DNA from: Amycolatopsis sp. NBC_01488 | GTDB lineage: Bacteria > Actinomycetota > Actinomycetes > Mycobacteriales > Pseudonocardiaceae | Direction of reading: 5' to 3' | Length of the DNA: 64,000 nt | Assembly: GCF_036227105.1 (NCBI RefSeq) | Contig: NZ_CP109434.1 | Location: 935,001 to 999,000, forward strand | The notes under the pieces: model-generated | Database searches by the model: none | The model's input: only the letters and a program-made list of their open reading frames with translations | Told to the model about the DNA's origin: nothing | Shown here: positions 61,806 to 64,000 of the stretch, one piece after another | Numbering within the stretch: position 1 is the first letter of the stretch | Layout: each line of letters starts with the position of its first letter | Translations under genes and position numbers: made by a program

Positions 61806-64000
61806 ATGCCCGAATCCACTCCGCACGAAACCGGCGACGGCCGCCCCTGGCGGCGCGACGTCGGACGGCGCACCGTCCTCGCCGCCGGGGGTGCGGCGCT
61901 GCTGCTGGCGAACCTGCCCGGCGACACGGCCGCGCCCGCCGTGCTCGCCGCCGACGCGACGCCGGATCTCACGCTCGACCTGCTGCGCCGCGAAGACATG
62001 CTCAAGCTGCGCTTCACCTTCTTCAACCTGCGACGCTCGACCGCCGCGGGCCCTCCGAAGCTGGTGCCGATCGACGCGAACGCGCAGTCGGTGATCGTCG
62101 TCCAGCTCGCCAGCCAGCACCTGATGGAGGAGCCGACCTACGTCTCCGACCCCGGCGGGAACCCGCCGGCGAACCTGCCCGCGCCCGGCGACATCGCCAC
62201 GCGGGCGGTCGGTCCGAGCCGGATCGCGTTCCTCGTGCCGTCGACGGTGAAAGAGCTGCCGTACTCCGAAGAAGGCCTGCTCGCGTGGCCGGACTGGGTC
62301 ATGCGGGTGGTGCCGAAGACCGCCCCGGCCGTGCCGGGTCAGCTGGTCACCGACCTGCTCCTGGTCGACTGGCTGCACCTGACGCCCGAGCAGTACGCGT
62401 CGTGGGCGCACGTGACGCACCCGGTGACCTCGGCCGGGCGCACCGAGCTGTGGCACACCCGCCTCGCCCCGCGGGACACGTTCGGCCGCCCCGACCCGCA
62501 GCTCGGCCCGGCCGAGATCCGCGCGACGGCCACCGACACTCCGGACGACCTGCGGTTCGACGACCTGTTCGGCTATCCCCAGGATCCCGGGACGCCGGCA
62601 CGGATCGTCACGCAGTCGAACTCGATCGCCCCGGTGCGCGGTGATCTCGTGCTGCTCTCGGCACTGGGCGCCACGCTCGAGCTCGCGGGCGAGTGGCCGG
62701 AGCCCGCCACCCTCGCCCGGTGGCAGCACCGCTCGGCACTCGGGCGCGACAACTACGTCCGCATCGAGCAGCGCGGGTTCCTCTTCCCGTACGGCCACCG
62801 GGCCACGTCGGTCGTGGAAACCGAACGCACCTTCGCCGGCGGTGCGGCCCGGTTGCTCCAGCGCGCCTACATCCGGCTCGAAGAGCCGGTGAAGACCTTC
62901 ACCGACAACGGGCTTCCGTTCCGCTCGGTCGAGATCGCGATGACCACCACGCCGAACCTGGCCGCGCATCCGGAGGAGATCTCGGGCACCGCCGCCTACT
63001 GGGTGCAGTACCAGCCGGGCGCGGACCCCGTCGACGTCCCGTTCCCGATCGTCGCCACCGACTGGGCGGGCAACCGCATCGAAACCGTCGCCCACCTGGC
63101 GTTCGTCGACCAGGACCACGCCACGGACCAGACGGTGCTGAACGCGCTGCAGGCCCAGGCCGACCCGAACGACTTCGACCACGTCAACCCGCGACGCACC
63201 CACGAACTGGGCGGGCAGAAGGTCGCCTTCGCCCCGCCCTCCGGTTCGAACGGCCTGGCCGCCGCCGCGGACGACGGTGCCCCGCGCAACACCGCGTTCC
63301 CCACGGTCCGGATGCACCTCAACGTCAAGCTGCGGGTGCAGGCCGGAGAGGCCGGGTTCGCGCCGCAGATGCTCGCCGCGGAGATCCGGATGCCCGCCGT
63401 CGAGGCGCTCGCGGGCGGTCAGGAACTCGCCACCGCCATCGGGTACGACCCCGGCTACGTCCACGGCTCCTTCGAGAACGTCAAGGGCGAGCTGTTCGCG
63501 CGAGTCAGCCCGACGGTCGCGGACGTGGGCAAGCTGGTGCAGGCGATCACCGCGAACAACCCGATCCCCGACGTCGGCGCGGTGACGGCGAAGTTCGGCC
63601 GGACCGTCGCCCAGCTCGGCGGGGTCGCGGCGCCCGACCTCGACATCCGCGGCCTGTCCCGCTCGCTCGGGCCGCTCTCCGGGCCCGCCGACACCATCAG
63701 CCAGATCGCGAAGGACGGCGACTTCGACCCCCGGAAGTTCTTCCCCGACACCGCGAAGCTGCTCGGCGGGCTCAGCCTGGCCGATCTCCTGGGCGTCGAC
63801 CCGAAGCTGCCGGTCGGGAACGCGCCGAAGATCGTCACCACGCCCGAGTACGGCAACGGCCGGGACCTGCCGCCGACTGCCGTCACGACCGTCCTGGACT
63901 GGCGGCCGAAGCTGCCGGACGAGCTCACCGCCGGGGTGTTCCTCCCGAAGCTGCCGGACCGTCCCCACGCGACGCTCACGCTGCACGGCGAGAACCGCAC
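61806..64000 (+). CDS. Large Tat-exported protein of unknown function, cut by window edge
   Basis: At least 731 residues, open at the right edge. A Tat signal (RRDVGRRTVLAAGGAALLL, about 14-35) is followed by a long beta-rich sequence: LTLDLLRREDMLKLRFTFFNLR, SQSVIVVQLASQHLMEEPTY, WVMRVVPKTAPAVPGQLVTD, RDNYVRIEQRGFLFPYGHRATSVV, and in the later part LGGQKVAFAPPSGSNGLAAA and a Pro/Leu-rich C-terminal stretch. No known catalytic motif, membrane anchor or repeat family is recognised. GGGGAGGTCCCCAGCC precedes ATG 61806; the site overlaps the leader hairpin. Confidence 0.7.
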   Translation, partial: MPESTPHETGDGRPWRRDVGRRTVLAAGGAALLLANLPGDTAAPAVLAADATPDLTLDLLRREDMLKLRFTFFNLRRSTAAGPPKLVPIDANAQSVIVVQLASQHLMEEPTYVSDPGGNPPANLPAPGDIATRAVGPSRIAFLVPSTVKELPYSEEGLLAWPDWVMRVVPKTAPAVPGQLVTDLLLVDWLHLTPEQYASWAHVTHPVTSAGRTELWHTRLAPRDTFGRPDPQLGPAEIRATATDTPDDLRFDDLFGYPQDPGTPARIVTQSNSIAPVRGDLVLLSALGATLELAGEWPEPATLARWQHRSALGRDNYVRIEQRGFLFPYGHRATSVVETERTFAGGAARLLQRAYIRLEEPVKTFTDNGLPFRSVEIAMTTTPNLAAHPEEISGTAAYWVQYQPGADPVDVPFPIVATDWAGNRIETVAHLAFVDQDHATDQTVLNALQAQADPNDFDHVNPRRTHELGGQKVAFAPPSGSNGLAAAADDGAPRNTAFPTVRMHLNVKLRVQAGEAGFAPQMLAAEIRMPAVEALAGGQELATAIGYDPGYVHGSFENVKGELFARVSPTVADVGKLVQAITANNPIPDVGAVTAKFGRTVAQLGGVAAPDLDIRGLSRSLGPLSGPADTISQIAKDGDFDPRKFFPDTAKLLGGLSLADLLGVDPKLPVGNAPKIVTTPEYGNGRDLPPTAVTTVLDWRPKLPDELTAGVFLPKLPDRPHATLTLHGENR

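Overview
The window is about 72% GC, with strongly GC-biased third codon positions, frequent GTG starts, many ATGA/GTGA start-stop overlaps, SARP, GntR/UTRA and TetR regulators, a bifunctional geosmin synthase and a FolP2-type dihydropteroate synthase. This points to a filamentous actinomycete, most likely Pseudonocardiaceae (Amycolatopsis-like). That placement is inferred from protein flavour and intergenic repeat style; no rRNA or tRNA gene was seen. Gene content is typical of an accessory chromosome arm: secreted enzymes, small sugar and oxidoreductase islands, and many one-gene regulators with their own palindromic operators.

Layout. 1-5.3 kb: the start of a LivG-type ABC ATPase, an ABC substrate-binding lipoprotein, an O-methyltransferase plus MFS exporter pair, a small secreted peptide and a type II thioesterase-like protein that has lost its catalytic residues. 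5.4-8.4 kb: a large AfsR-like SARP regulator. 8.6-14.6 kb: a mannose-class PTS island with a GntR/UTRA regulator (+) and an opposing operon IIB, fused IIC-IID, IIA and a ceramidase-like hydrolase (-). Its long control region carries repeated TACCAGTAT motifs, a large hairpin and a DasR-like site in front of a metallo-beta-lactamase-fold enzyme. 14.6-24.3 kb: an ECF sigma factor with partner, a 21-nt repeat array, a lipase-like protein, an ABC export operon with a LolA-like protein, FolP2, a rhomboid protein, a secreted trypsin-like protease, a DUF11 surface protein and a TetR repressor.

24.3-31.5 kb: an epoxide hydrolase fused to a DinB-like domain behind a twin TetR operator, a possible phosphoribosyltransferase-like protein, a TetR/flavin monooxygenase pair, a Tat-exported FAD dehydrogenase and an SDR. 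31.5-38.6 kb: a nucleotidyltransferase, then a sugar-catabolic group (GH4 glycosidase, DeoR repressor, PfkB kinase) running into three tandem UPF0145/YbjQ-like genes and a small hypothetical gene. 38.6-50.7 kb: a secreted multidomain sugar dehydrogenase, several hydrolase/SDR/regulator pairs, a P450 pseudogene with a large internal deletion, a secreted lectin-like protein, a methyltransferase and a streptogrisin-like protease.

50.8-64 kb: a GNAT, geosmin synthase, a tightly overlapping operon (metallo-hydrolase, DedA, membrane phosphodiesterase, SH3-like/methyltransferase fusion), a TetR repressor divergent from a DrrC/UvrA-like ATPase coupled to a siderophore-interacting reductase, and the start of a large Tat-exported protein of unknown function.

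The most unusual unit is the mannose-class PTS island, for its IIC-IID fusion, its ceramidase-like last gene and its dense, readable control region.
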